From CAWAPS01 sp963783945 (GTDB lineage: Bacteria; Actinomycetota; Acidimicrobiia; Acidimicrobiales; Palsa-688): DNA of 64,000 nucleotides. Shown piece after piece: positions 8,875-17,892 of this stretch. The notes beneath the pieces were generated by a model, which was not told the origin of the DNA, did not search any database, and worked only from the letters and a program-made list of their open reading frames with translations. Within the stretch, counting starts at the first letter, position 1. Each line of letters starts with the position of its first letter. The position numbers and the translations under genes were made by a program. The stretch lies in contig CAWAPS010000024.1 of the NCBI GenBank assembly GCA_963783945.1, forward strand, positions 310,001 through 374,000, given 5' to 3'.

Positions 8875-10071
8875 TCACCTCATGATCCCGGTATGGCCGA
8901 GCGAATAGCGACCCGGCTGAGGCCACACGCACAGGCCGTGGGGACCGGCACCGACGTCGATCCGGGCCAGCAGCTTCCCGTTGGCGGTGTCAATGGCATA
9001 GACCTGGGAGTTGTACCGGCCTGAAAGCCACAGGACCGACCCGTCGACGCTGACGTTGCCCATGTCCGGGCTGCCACCGCCCGGGAGCACCCACTTCCCC
9101 GCCACCCGGCGAGTGGCCAGATCGATGAGAGACACCGCTCCCTCGCCCCGGTCGGTTACGTACAGATACTTGAAGTTGCGGCTGATGTACAGCCCGTGAG
9201 CCTGTTTGCCCGTGGGGAGAAAGCCGATGATCTTCATGGCGGTCCCGTCGATCTCCCACACCCCGCCTGCTGCCATGTCGGCGACGTAGAACACCCGGCC
9301 GTCTGGTGACAGCTTGACATCCTGGGGCATACCGCCGTGAGGCAGGGCCAGGGAGGCGACCACTTTCTGCTGGGCCACGTCGACCTTGACGAGCTTGGAT
9401 CCGAACTCGCAAGTGGCGATCAAGTAGGTCCCGTCGGCGGAGAAGTCAATGTGATCGACGCCTGGGCAGGGCACGGGCAGGGCGTGGACCAGGGCCATGG
9501 TGTGGGGCTGGCGGAAGTCGAGCCGCTCCAGGCGCTCGGCCACAACGATGGCGTACTGCCCGTTGGGTGTGAAGTACATGTTGTAAGGGTCCGCTACGGG
9601 AACCGGTGGGCCGGGGAGACCGGTTTTGGGATCGATAGGAGTGAGGCTGTTTCCGACGTCGCTGGTCACCCAGAGCGTCTTGAGATCCCAGGACGGAACC
9701 ACGTGCTGTGGCTGGGCGCCGACGGGGAAGGTACGCACGACCTGGTATGTCGCCGGATCGATCTCTGTCACCGTGTTGCTCTCGCTGTTCGGGACGTAGA
9801 TCATCGGGATGTCTCCGGCTACCGCCGGGCTCATGTCCTGGGGAGTGTCGGCGGCGTAGACGTTCGTGGGCGTGACAGCTGGTGGCTGGCTGGCCCGGGT
9901 CCCCGGCGGGGCCGGCCCGCTGTCACGGTCGGGCTGACTCGTCGGCGCGGTCTGCCCCCGCTTAGACCCGCCGCCCCCTACGAGGCTCAACGGCAGGACC
10001 ACCGCCAGTATCGCCACTGCGCCCAGCACCGCCCAGCGGCGCAGGATGGCAGGTCGTGACGGTCGCGGCAT
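8875..10071 (-). CDS. YncE-like beta-propeller repeat protein, exported
   Basis: 398 residues. The N-terminus (RRWAVLGAVAILAVVLPLSLV) is a signal peptide or membrane anchor, followed by a Pro/Ser/Thr-rich linker. From about residue 85 there are repeated YVTN-type blades: MIYVPNSESNTVTEIDP, LWVTSDVGNSLTPIDP, VFYVADMAAGGVWEID, YLYVTDRGEGAVSLID and QVYAIDTANGKLLARID. Such seven-bladed propellers act outside the cytoplasm, usually in ligand or protein binding. No catalytic motif is visible. It is convergent with the membrane protein at 8117-8851. Confidence 0.8.
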   Translation of the reverse strand: MPRPSRPAILRRWAVLGAVAILAVVLPLSLVGGGGSKRGQTAPTSQPDRDSGPAPPGTRASQPPAVTPTNVYAADTPQDMSPAVAGDIPMIYVPNSESNTVTEIDPATYQVVRTFPVGAQPQHVVPSWDLKTLWVTSDVGNSLTPIDPKTGLPGPPVPVADPYNMYFTPNGQYAIVVAERLERLDFRQPHTMALVHALPVPCPGVDHIDFSADGTYLIATCEFGSKLVKVDVAQQKVVASLALPHGGMPQDVKLSPDGRVFYVADMAAGGVWEIDGTAMKIIGFLPTGKQAHGLYISRNFKYLYVTDRGEGAVSLIDLATRRVAGKWVLPGGGSPDMGNVSVDGSVLWLSGRYNSQVYAIDTANGKLLARIDVGAGPHGLCVWPQPGRYSLGHTGIMR

Positions 10072-10225
10072 AAAAGAGGAGGGAGCATCCGAGGCGACCC
10101 GGACAGCCCGGCCCGGGTCGAAACGCTCGGCTCACTCTAGTCGCCGAGCCGAAACAGGTTCGCGCCGTGGACGGCGCCAAATGACCAGTTTGGCCACAGG
10201 CTCCGGGGCCGGCCGGCGGATTGCG

Positions 10226-10936
10226 TCAGGTGGGCCGGGGGCCGCCGAGGGGCTCCTCGGTCGCCGTCGGGACCCGGGGCGACGAGGCAGCACTGTTGGT
10301 GGCCGCCTTGTAGCTGCGGTAGCGGTGGCCGATGACCACGATGATCGCGATCACGGCGGCGGCTCCAACGAGGTACCCCGCGTAGCTGAATCCCTTCGCA
10401 ATGTGGTGATAGCCCGACCCGACCCCGTAACCGATGAAGGTCATGGCCGAGCACCAGATGAGGCTGCCCAGCATGGTCAGCACGCCGAACGGCACCAGTG
10501 GATACTCGGCCACCCCGGCTGGCAGGGCTACGAAATTGCGGATCACCGGGATCAGCCGGCCTCCGAATACCCCCCAGTTGCCGTGCTTGTGGTACCACCC
10601 TTCGGCCCGGTCGAGGTCGTGATGGGTCAGCAGCACATACTTGCCGTAGCGGTCGACGAGGGTGCGGCCCGCATAGCGGCCGATCATCCACGCTATGTAG
10701 GCGCCGATGACCTCGCCGGCCACTGCGACAGCGATGACCCCGAATACGTTGAGCTGACCCTCGCTTGCCAGCACTCCGGCGAAGCCCAGCGTCAACTCGG
10801 ACGAGGTCGGTATACAACAGGACTGCAGCACCGACAGCACGAAGACTGCGGCGTAACCGTAAGACGAAACCAGGTGGGTGAGACTGATCAGCGCGACCAT
10901 CGCCACCAGCATGACAGCACGACATTGGAATCGCAT
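10226..10936 (-). CDS. DedA family membrane protein
   Basis: 236 residues with several membrane helices. The DedA signature region is present: an amphipathic re-entrant segment (QSCCIPTSSELTLGFAGVLA), then GEVIGAYIAWMIGRYAGR and the conserved block GGRLIPVIRNFVALPAGVAEY. DedA proteins are involved in membrane homeostasis and polyprenyl or phospholipid flipping. The C-terminal ~20 residues are a polar tail. The start at 10936 is the longest; ATG at MLVAMVALIS would also leave the whole domain. Confidence 0.85.
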   Translation of the reverse strand: MRFQCRAVMLVAMVALISLTHLVSSYGYAAVFVLSVLQSCCIPTSSELTLGFAGVLASEGQLNVFGVIAVAVAGEVIGAYIAWMIGRYAGRTLVDRYGKYVLLTHHDLDRAEGWYHKHGNWGVFGGRLIPVIRNFVALPAGVAEYPLVPFGVLTMLGSLIWCSAMTFIGYGVGSGYHHIAKGFSYAGYLVGAAAVIAIIVVIGHRYRSYKAATNSAASSPRVPTATEEPLGGPRPT

Positions 10937-11020
10937 GTAGAGCAGAGGAATACGAACCCGCCGAGTGCCGGCGCGGTGGCCGGCGCCATCGGGCCACGAC
11001 GAGAATGCCTCACTCGTTGC

Positions 11021-12034
11021 TCACGTCTCTGCGACTGAGCGGGTGGCGTCCTTCTTGGACGCCACGACGGCCAGGATGTAGCAGTCTTCGAGCGCGTCGT
11101 ACAGCCCGCAGTTGCCGGCTACCTCGGCCAGGTCGACCCGCCCCCTGGCTGCGGATTCTCCGGTGTAGTTGAGACCCTTCGCCCAGCTGATCTCAAAGCC
11201 GGCCGAGAGGATCAGTTGCGAGAGTTGAGGCCAGGTGTACTCGATCTTGTGGTCGGGGTCGATCATCTCGTCCTGCTGCAGCCGCGTCATCCGTCCGTTG
11301 GGGGTGTCGATCGCGAGGTAGCCCCCCGGTCGCAGGACCCGGTAGGCCTCTGCCATCACGCTCTTTCCGTCCTCGGCCGTGACGTGCTCGATCGACTGGC
11401 CGGAGTAGATCAGGTCGATGCTCTCATCCTCGAATGGGCTCAGGTCGACCATGGAGTGGTAGCTATAGCTGACCGGGCCCTTTTCCGTGACGATGACTCC
11501 TTGCTGTTCATCGGATTGGTACATCGAGTGGCGTTCGGCGCTAGGCAGGTCCACGATGACGAGTCGATCGAAGTCATAGGGATAGCCCAGGGTGACGAGC
11601 GCGCCTCGAGGATCACCCAGGTCGGTGCCGCCCAGGTCCACGATCGACTTGGCCGGCGGCAGAGAACGGACGAAGAGGCCGCGGGAGGTATGGATCGAGC
11701 AGAGCGCGTAGTGCGCGGAAAATGCCGGAAGACGCTGGTGCTCCGATGAAGCCGTCACCACCTGGAACAGGTCCCGGTTGGACATCGCACCGGCCGACAG
11801 AGACGGGAGATAGGTCGAAAGGCCAACGGGGTCGGGGTCCCGGTCCAGCAGAACGTTGTATATCAGGTGGATCGCCACGGGCGCCGGCAGCTCGTCGAAT
11901 CCCCAGCGGCGCATCACCCCCCCGCATGCCCAATCGAACCTGTGCCGGGCCTGGCGGTAACCCCACCGGAGGGGCGGACACTTGGCCAGGGTGGTCCGCA
12001 GGGCCGGATGGGCCGTTCCCGTGGGCATCGTCAC
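11021..12034 (-). CDS. DUF4214-SAM-dependent methyltransferase fusion
   Basis: 337 residues. Residues ~45-95 carry a DUF4214-like segment (HLIYNVLLDRDPDPVGLSTY), a module often found on glycosyl- and methyltransferases that build surface glycans. A class I methyltransferase follows, with IVDLGGTDLGDP as the SAM-binding loop, LPSAERHSM, and DLIYSGQSIEHV and YRVLRPGGYLAIDTPNG as later motifs. It probably methylates a sugar or nucleotide-sugar intermediate; the acceptor is unknown. The start MTMPTG is a GTG three bases before the region conserved in other starts. Confidence 0.75.
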   Translation of the reverse strand: MTMPTGTAHPALRTTLAKCPPLRWGYRQARHRFDWACGGVMRRWGFDELPAPVAIHLIYNVLLDRDPDPVGLSTYLPSLSAGAMSNRDLFQVVTASSEHQRLPAFSAHYALCSIHTSRGLFVRSLPPAKSIVDLGGTDLGDPRGALVTLGYPYDFDRLVIVDLPSAERHSMYQSDEQQGVIVTEKGPVSYSYHSMVDLSPFEDESIDLIYSGQSIEHVTAEDGKSVMAEAYRVLRPGGYLAIDTPNGRMTRLQQDEMIDPDHKIEYTWPQLSQLILSAGFEISWAKGLNYTGESAARGRVDLAEVAGNCGLYDALEDCYILAVVASKKDATRSVAET

Positions 12035-12175
12035 ACTTTAGTCGGACCCCGGTTACCGGCTGGCCCACCCTGCCGGCTCATGGACTTCGCCAACCGTTGT
12101 GGCCCGCGGGCGGTGATCGCCGGGGCGTCGGGGGGAGTTGGGATCATCACCTGGCCTTAGGCCCGAGGGAGCGGT

Positions 12176-13003
12176 TCACGACGTACAGAGCCGCCGTCCG
12201 TATAGCTCGTAGTTGGCAAAAGGGGTAACGGCGTGTTGATGCTCGAAGACGTGGACGTCTCGGATTAGCCGCTGGATCGGCCTGTCCAGATGAATGTCTG
12301 CAGATGGGCACAACGCGTACAGCCCTTCGATCGCCTGGCGCTCCAAGCGGAAGCAGCACGCCGCGCCGGCACCCAGTATGGCAGTCTCCTTCGGGTCCAG
12401 AGAGCCCGTGCTTGGATCGACGGCCGACAACGCCCACTGTTGATAGCCCTCGATCATCTTGATGTTGACGGCGGCGGTGGCGACGGCGGCATGGACGACC
12501 GGCGTGTCGGTCATGCGTTCGTAGCCGAGGGAAGCCATGCCGTGTTCCTTTGCTCTACCCAGGAAGTATTCCAATGCATATCGCGCCATGCCCAACGGCA
12601 GGGCGACGTTGTGGGCCACGGCCAGATCCAGCCGAATCACCGAGCGGGGGTCCGCCGTCAACTTGGCCACCCGATGCCCGGGGATGAACAGTTCACCGCA
12701 GGTCACACTGTTGCTCCCGGTGCCCAAGGCGCCCATCACGTCCCAGTCGTCGCAAATCGTCAGATCCGACATGGGAACCGCAACGAACGCCGGCCAGCTG
12801 GTCCCGTCCGGTTCTTCCACCGTCGCCCGGAGGAGATCCCACGCCGCGTGGTGGCACCCGCTGTTAAACGGCCAGCGCCCGCTATCGCGGACGCGAAAGC
12901 CGCCGTCGACCGGGTCGAGCACGGCGCCACTCTTGCCGAACACCCCCGGCGATCCTCGGATGGGGGCCGGCGTACTGATCAGTTCACCGGGGTCAGGTGG
13001 CAC
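12176..13003 (-). CDS. N-terminally truncated acyl-CoA dehydrogenase / HsaA-type flavin monooxygenase
   Basis: 275 residues that match only the middle and C-terminal domains of group D flavin monooxygenases and acyl-CoA dehydrogenases. The beta-domain block is DGGFRVRDSGRWPFNSGCHH, followed by VMGALGTGSNSV and a helical C-terminal domain. The family is normally ~390 residues; the N-terminal ~110-residue helical domain is missing. None of the three minus-strand frames between 13004 and 13260 encodes it. The GTG at 13003 begins exactly where the middle domain begins. The protein may be a pseudogene product. The upstream region holds a TetR-type operator shared with the divergent regulator. Confidence 0.7.
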   Translation of the reverse strand: MPPDPGELISTPAPIRGSPGVFGKSGAVLDPVDGGFRVRDSGRWPFNSGCHHAAWDLLRATVEEPDGTSWPAFVAVPMSDLTICDDWDVMGALGTGSNSVTCGELFIPGHRVAKLTADPRSVIRLDLAVAHNVALPLGMARYALEYFLGRAKEHGMASLGYERMTDTPVVHAAVATAAVNIKMIEGYQQWALSAVDPSTGSLDPKETAILGAGAACCFRLERQAIEGLYALCPSADIHLDRPIQRLIRDVHVFEHQHAVTPFANYELYGRRLCTS

Positions 13004-13215
13004 GGATTCTTGATCAGTCGCAGGCGCTTAGGTCCGACATTAAGCCTCCAGAATGGTCCGGCCCAGATTCCGCCTGGGTTTCCAAACAGTACGGATACCC
13101 GAACGCCGCGCCGCTCGAGCCTACGGTTTGGTCCCCTCCAGGCCACGAAGCGCCCGTCGTACTTCAAGCGGGCCAGCAGCGACGGGCGAGATAAAGAAGC
13201 CCACGACTGCTAAAA

Positions 13216-13231
13216 CTAGCCGATCGGCTAG
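13216..13231. promoter_or_regulatory. Perfect 16-bp palindromic operator
   Basis: CTAGCCGATCGGCTAG is a perfect palindrome, 33 bp before the TetR start at 13265 and in the divergent gap before the acyl-CoA dehydrogenase-like gene. Position and symmetry are typical of an autoregulatory TetR operator. Confidence 0.75.
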
Positions 13232-13264
13232 ACAAACACAACCCGGCCGGTAGACTCTGCGGAA

Positions 13265-13951
13265 ATGACCATTGCCGCCGTCGCTCGAAACTCAACCGGG
13301 AGAACCCTGAGTCCGACGAAGCAGCGAATCGTCGAGGCCGCACTGCGGCTTTTCGGCGAGCATGGCATCAGCGGTACATCGCTTCAGATGATCGCGGATG
13401 CCATCGGCGTGACCAAGGCAGCGGTGTATCACCAGTTCCGAACCAAGGACGAGATCGTCGTCGCCGCCATGGAAGAACCAGTTCGCCGGCTCAAAGCTGC
13501 AGTCGACGCCGCAGGTGCGGAAAAGAGCTCGGGCCGGGCACTGGAGGTCCTCGTAACGCAGGTCGTGGATCTGGCCATCGAAAGCCGGGAGATAGTCAGA
13601 AACCTGCAGGGCGATCCCATCATGGCCAGGGTCCTGTTGACATACGAGCCGTTCCAAACCGTCATGGGCAATATGTACCGACTTCTCGCCGGCAACCGCC
13701 CGAACACCCGGGCAAGAGTGCGCGCCGCGATGGTCTCGGCCGCCCTGGCTAGCACCGCGGTCCACCCTCTCGTGGCGGATCTGGACGACCACAGCCTCCG
13801 TGAGCACATGATCGATTTGGCCAAGGAGTTTCTAGGCCTGCCCGTCGCGCCCGGGACCGATTCCGACGGGCGAACCAGCCCTATCCGAGGTGGAGCGGCT
13901 CGGTCGCCGGGCGATCGCCGCCGGGGCCGTCCCGGCGAGGGAGGCGGCTGA
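13265..13951 (+). CDS. TetR family transcriptional regulator
   Basis: 228 residues. The N-terminal helix-turn-helix is complete: RIVEAALRLFGEHGISGTSL, then IADAIGVTKAAVYHQFRTKDEI. The ligand-binding domain follows to about residue 195. The last ~35 residues (PGTDSDGRTS onward) are Gly/Arg/Pro-rich and look like an extension without structure. It very likely binds the palindrome at 13216-13231 and controls itself plus the divergent truncated dehydrogenase; the downstream SnoaL/cupin genes may be further targets. The ligand is unknown. Confidence 0.85.
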   Translation: MTIAAVARNSTGRTLSPTKQRIVEAALRLFGEHGISGTSLQMIADAIGVTKAAVYHQFRTKDEIVVAAMEEPVRRLKAAVDAAGAEKSSGRALEVLVTQVVDLAIESREIVRNLQGDPIMARVLLTYEPFQTVMGNMYRLLAGNRPNTRARVRAAMVSAALASTAVHPLVADLDDHSLREHMIDLAKEFLGLPVAPGTDSDGRTSPIRGGAARSPGDRRRGRPGEGGG

Positions 13952-14103
13952 TGCCGGCTTCGTTGACAGGAAGGGACCCACGATAGGAAGATGATGGGAG
14001 CTATCTACCGGGGTTTGATGAAAGCTTGAGAGCCGGCCGGGCCGCTGAGCCTGACCGGTTTGTTCGTGGTAGTTGTCGCCGACGCGCAAAAGGAGCGATA
14101 AAT

Positions 14104-14946
14104 ATGCAAGTCCAGCCTCTTGAGGGGCATCTCGCCGAGCGGATCCGATCACGCGAGATCGCGGAATCACACTTCGTGGTCGAGCTGTCGAACGACCCGG
14201 ACGTGATTCTCACGAGCATGAAGTCATATGCCCCGCTGATGACCACCGTCGTGGTACCTGGGGAATCGGGCGCACCGCGTTTGGTCAGGTGCACCACCCC
14301 TGAAGAACAGCGAGCTTTCTACGCCGCCTCTCGGAGCCAGGCCCACATGACCCAGGTGGACCTGTTCACTTCTATCGGTGGCGATTGGTATGGGTTCGTC
14401 CACGGGGTGGTGACCTCGAAGGTGCTGGCAACTTCCCAGGAGTACACAGCTGAGCTGATCGGTCTTCTCCCGAGCACGCCCGACGAGGACACCATCGCCG
14501 GGGAGATCGGGCTGGGTTGGCCGATGGCCCAGGTGAAGCTGGGTGACGGCCCGGGGGAGGTTGCCCACGAACGGGTGGCGGCCATGCGGGCTCACGATGC
14601 CTGGCTCAACGCACTGCGGCGCGGGGATGTGCAGGGGATCAGCGACCTCTATGCCGAGGACGCGCAAGCGGCCCTGCGAGACCCGGCCAGCGGCGAGATC
14701 AGCTGCCTCGAAGGACGCGATGCCATAAGGGGCTACTACGCCGACCTGCTGGCCGGCACCAGGGTGAGCTCCATTGACGTGGTAGTTCGGATCGTTGACC
14801 GGTGGTACGTGTTCACCGAACTGGTTGCCCGGTTGGACTACCCGGCCCGGGGCGAGGTCGTCGCCCGCCTGGCCGACGTCTGCGTGATGGGTGCCGACAA
14901 CAAGATCCTGTTGCATCTGGGCACGTCCGCCGGTCCCGAGCTGTGA
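14104..14946 (+). CDS. SnoaL/NTF2-like protein with two fused domains
   Basis: 280 residues. ATG 14104 follows AGGAGCGATAAAT and is preferred over an in-frame upstream codon at 14026. The N-terminal half has no obvious family. The C-terminal half (VAAMRAHDAWLNALRRGDVQ, YAEDAQAAL, EGRDAIRGYYADLLAG) is a SnoaL-like cone fold. Such domains bind hydrophobic ligands or act as cyclases, isomerases or hydratases. It is followed 22 bp later by the double-cupin gene and then a second SnoaL gene, so the three probably form an operon acting on one substrate. Confidence 0.7.
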   Translation: MQVQPLEGHLAERIRSREIAESHFVVELSNDPDVILTSMKSYAPLMTTVVVPGESGAPRLVRCTTPEEQRAFYAASRSQAHMTQVDLFTSIGGDWYGFVHGVVTSKVLATSQEYTAELIGLLPSTPDEDTIAGEIGLGWPMAQVKLGDGPGEVAHERVAAMRAHDAWLNALRRGDVQGISDLYAEDAQAALRDPASGEISCLEGRDAIRGYYADLLAGTRVSSIDVVVRIVDRWYVFTELVARLDYPARGEVVARLADVCVMGADNKILLHLGTSAGPEL

Positions 14947-14968
14947 CAGACATCGACGGAGGCGGCAG

Positions 14969-15652
14969 GTGACCAACGTCTTCAGCCCGGCAGTATGGTT
15001 CGATGGCAGCAAAGCGGAGGCAGAAATCGCCGGCGGGTGGCTTCGTACCCTGCGGTCGGAGGGGGAAGGCGACGGAGTCGTGCTCTTCTACCTCGAGCCC
15101 GCCGCCGCCCACTCGAGCGACAGCGAACGGCCGACCAACCTCCTCGTTCTGGCGGGCAGCATCACCGTCGAGGACGGCGCCACAGCCGCGACACTCCGGG
15201 CCGGCACCTACGCACCGGTGGGCTCGCACACACTACGGGCGGGTCAGGAGAGCCCCGCCCTGGGCCTGCTGATCTCCGGCCCCGCCCTCGGTAGCGAGAT
15301 CAAGGTCCTCGGCAATCCGCGCGACTGGATGCGCGCCGGCCCCGGGCTCCTCTCGGTACCGCTCTGCGACGCGCAGCTCGATGGAGACCTGGCGGAGAGG
15401 GTTGCCGGTTTCGCCCACGTCGAAGCCGGAAGCTCGGTTGGCTCGCACCCCCATGCCACCGCTCACATTTTCCTCTTCCTAGAAGGGGAGGCCGACGACG
15501 AGATCGTCCATCCTGACGGCCGCCGGGACGTGGCCCAGCGGCGGCGAGGGGACTTCGTGATATACCCGTTTCCGGTGGAGCACTGCATGTTCAGCCGGTC
15601 CGGCTGCTCGATCTTTTTCGTCCACGAGCCTCTGCGGTACAGCCAGCCGTAG
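14969..15652 (+). CDS. Double-cupin protein
   Basis: 227 residues. I chose GTG 14969 because GGAGG lies upstream at proper spacing. Two beta-barrel halves are visible: one around NLLVLAGSITVEDG, and a second with GSSVGSHPHATAHIFLFLEG, where H-x-H plus a downstream HCMF segment could bind a metal. The fold suggests a dioxygenase, isomerase or sensor role. It sits between two SnoaL-like genes. Confidence 0.65.
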   Translation: MTNVFSPAVWFDGSKAEAEIAGGWLRTLRSEGEGDGVVLFYLEPAAAHSSDSERPTNLLVLAGSITVEDGATAATLRAGTYAPVGSHTLRAGQESPALGLLISGPALGSEIKVLGNPRDWMRAGPGLLSVPLCDAQLDGDLAERVAGFAHVEAGSSVGSHPHATAHIFLFLEGEADDEIVHPDGRRDVAQRRRGDFVIYPFPVEHCMFSRSGCSIFFVHEPLRYSQP

Positions 15653-15732
15653 CGACCTTCCTCGCCCGCCCTGCTGCCCCGGGCCATCGCCGCGATGGCG
15701 TCGCTCGACCAGACCCTGCGAAAGTAGGCGTC

Positions 15733-16197
15733 ATGACCGACGACACCGACGCGTATATCGCCATCATGCGCCTGCAGCGCGCTTATGCGGACATCTCGAC
15801 CCGCCGAGCCTGGAAGGAAGTGCCGTCGCTGGCGACTCCTGACGCGCAGTTCGAGTTTGACACTCGGTCGGGCAGAGTCTTCGAGGTGAACGGAGCGGTG
15901 GCGTTCGCCGAATTCGGTGCCAGGATGACGGCGGGCTTTACGTTCTATGAATACATCCCCCTGAATTTCGTGGTGACCTTTGCTTCAGATTCCAGGGCGG
16001 CAGGCAGGTCATACGCGCTGGAGGTGGCGGAGGATCGCGATACCGGTGACTGGCTCGACTTCTATGGCGTATACGAGGACGAGTATGCAGTGTTCGACGG
16101 GGCCTGGCGATTCACCCGACGGCGCTACCGGACGTTCGGCCGGCGCCGGGGCGGCCAGCTGGAAGCCTTTCCGTTGGAGGACAGCCGACTTCAATGA
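15733..16197 (+). CDS. SnoaL-like domain protein
   Basis: 154 residues of the NTF2/SnoaL-like type: IMRLQRAYADISTRRAWKEV is the first helix pair, FEFDTRSGRVFEVNG the loop, and a C-terminal beta sheet ends FDGAWRFTRRRYRTFG. Related proteins act as small hydratases, cyclases or dehydratases in aromatic and steroid catabolism. It closes the SnoaL-cupin-SnoaL cluster and is convergent with the decayed hydrolase of the P450 operon. Confidence 0.7.
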   Translation: MTDDTDAYIAIMRLQRAYADISTRRAWKEVPSLATPDAQFEFDTRSGRVFEVNGAVAFAEFGARMTAGFTFYEYIPLNFVVTFASDSRAAGRSYALEVAEDRDTGDWLDFYGVYEDEYAVFDGAWRFTRRRYRTFGRRRGGQLEAFPLEDSRLQ

Positions 16198-16239
16198 CCC
16201 CGGGCGACCAGGTGAAGATTCCTGGAGCAGAACGCTCCG

Positions 16240-16646
16240 TCCGGCCAATTGGCCGGCTATTCCTTCGAGGATCTCAGCCAGCCGGTCGGGCTGGCTGATC
16301 ATGCACATGTGCCCGGCGTCGAGATCGACGACCGGGCACCGGCCGACACGCTCGGCGAAGCCGAGCTGCATGTCCGGAGCCAGGATGGCGTCGCGGGTCG
16401 TGCGCACCCACGTGCGGGGGCTGGAGGACCCCAGCCCGGACAGATCTACAGGTCGAACCCGGCAGCGTCAACCTCCTCCAGAATCGCCTGGGCACAGGTT
16501 GCGAACGTCACCGCCTCAGCTACAGCCGGACGGCGACCCCGTCCTGGCAGGTCCACGGCGACGGCCGGGGTGTTGAGGCGCGGCAGCAGCAGATCCCAAC
16601 AGCGGCTGTCGAATCCGCCGCCGGGGATGAGCACCATCGGGGTCAC
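16240..16646 (-). pseudogene. Alpha/beta hydrolase with internal deletion and frameshift
   Basis: The N-terminal part (MTPMVLIPGGGFDSRCWDLL ... VDAAGFDL) reads normally for an MenH/esterase-like hydrolase and stops at a TAG near 16446. In another frame the C-terminal part resumes as RTWVRTTRDAILAPDM ... VVDLDAGHMCMISQP and RLAEILEGIAGQLAG, with the catalytic His. The ~100 residues between them, which should contain the G-x-S-x-G nucleophile, are missing. It lies 22 bp after the P450 on the same strand, so it was the last gene of that operon before decay. Confidence 0.8.
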
Positions 16647-16668
16647 GGCCCCAGCTGGCCTGAACTAT

Positions 16669-17862
16669 TCATGGCGCGGGATCAAAGAGCACGTCCAGGG
16701 CATCGGGCCCGCGGAAGGCGAAGCCCTGAATTATCGGCGACGGCCGATCGGGGTCGAGCCGCAGGTTCGGCAAGCGATCAATGATTGCGTCGAGACCGAC
16801 GCGCAGCTCGAGCCGCGCCAGGTGCATCCCGAGGCACTGGTGCTGGCCGGTGCCGAATGCCACGTGATTCTGGGCCGGTCGGTCGACGTCGAAGGTCTCC
16901 GGATCGTCGTAGCGCGTCTCATCGTGGTTGGCCGAGCCGTTGAACACGCTGATGGCCGAGCCGGCCGGGATCGGGCAGCCGCTGAGCTCGGTGTCGCGCG
17001 TGGTGACCCGGACGACCTGCGTCACAGATGTTTCCCATCTCAGGGTCTCCTCGATCACGGAGGGAAGGATCTCGCGGTCGGCGACTACCCGGTCGAGGAG
17101 CCCGGGAATCGTGAGCAGGGCGACCAGGGCGTTCCCCATGGCCCGAAACGTGGTCTCCGCCCCTGCCGGCAACAGGAGCTGGAGGAAACCGTAGATCTTC
17201 TCGTCGGTGAGCCGGTGCCCGTCAACCTCAGCGTGCACGAGATCGCTGATCAGGTCGCCGGTCGGATCCTCCCGGCGGGATTCAATGATCGGCCTCAGAT
17301 ATTCCCGCATCGCTTTGGACGAGGCGAATGCGACGTCTGGCTGCATGGACCCGACGGTGATGTCCTCCGACCAACGCTGAAACTGAGCTACGTCCTCTAG
17401 GGGGACCCCCACGATCCCGCAGATGACCTGCACCGGATACTTGCTCGTGACCTCGGAGACAAGGTCGGCATGACCTCTGGGGGCGATCATGTCGAGCAGG
17501 TCGTTAATAAGCGGGCCAATGAGGTTGTCAGCCCAGTGCTCCAGTTGCGACGCCCGGAATGCGCCGGCGGCCAGATTCCGGTAAGACCGATGCTCCTTGC
17601 CGTCGAGGCCGAGAATGAACTCCCCCATGAACTGTCCGGCCTGCTCGAGATTGATCGACGCGGAGAACGTCTCCCAGTCCCGGAGCACCGTCTCCACGTC
17701 GCTCCAGGTCGTAACGTGGTATTGGGGCCGGTCGGCATAGCCGTTGACTCCCCGTGTCGGCGCGACCGGGCATCCGGACCGATAACGCGCCCATGCCGGG
17801 TAGGGCTGGCCCGAACGCTGGTCGATGTCGTAGACAATCGCGTCCGATGGTGTCGCTTCCAT
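16669..17862 (-). CDS. Cytochrome P450 (bacterial class I)
   Basis: 397 residues. The key P450 features are present: I-helix LLLPAGAETTFRAM with the acid-Thr pair, K-helix EETLRWE, and the heme loop FGTGQHQCLGMHL with the Cys ligand. A small ferredoxin gene lies 30 bp upstream on the same strand and should supply electrons. The protein is soluble. The substrate is not predictable by eye; the P450-ferredoxin-hydrolase order suggests hydroxylation followed by ester or lactone handling. Start ATG 17862 has GGAGG a few bases upstream. Confidence 0.9.
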   Translation of the reverse strand: MEATPSDAIVYDIDQRSGQPYPAWARYRSGCPVAPTRGVNGYADRPQYHVTTWSDVETVLRDWETFSASINLEQAGQFMGEFILGLDGKEHRSYRNLAAGAFRASQLEHWADNLIGPLINDLLDMIAPRGHADLVSEVTSKYPVQVICGIVGVPLEDVAQFQRWSEDITVGSMQPDVAFASSKAMREYLRPIIESRREDPTGDLISDLVHAEVDGHRLTDEKIYGFLQLLLPAGAETTFRAMGNALVALLTIPGLLDRVVADREILPSVIEETLRWETSVTQVVRVTTRDTELSGCPIPAGSAISVFNGSANHDETRYDDPETFDVDRPAQNHVAFGTGQHQCLGMHLARLELRVGLDAIIDRLPNLRLDPDRPSPIIQGFAFRGPDALDVLFDPAP

Positions 17863-17892
17863 CCCCTCCTCCTTCCCCGCTGGCGGCTTCAG

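Noticed and set aside
10180..10205. Third copy of the interspersed element
   Set aside because: Only a 6-bp GCCAAA/TTTGGC stem is shared; the 13-bp core is absent.
10046..11038. 330-codon plus-strand frame over DedA
   Set aside because: High-GC shadow; the minus-strand frame has the full DedA signature.
12979..13167. 62-residue minus-strand frame upstream of the truncated dehydrogenase
   Set aside because: It does not resemble the missing N-terminal domain and has no ribosome site.
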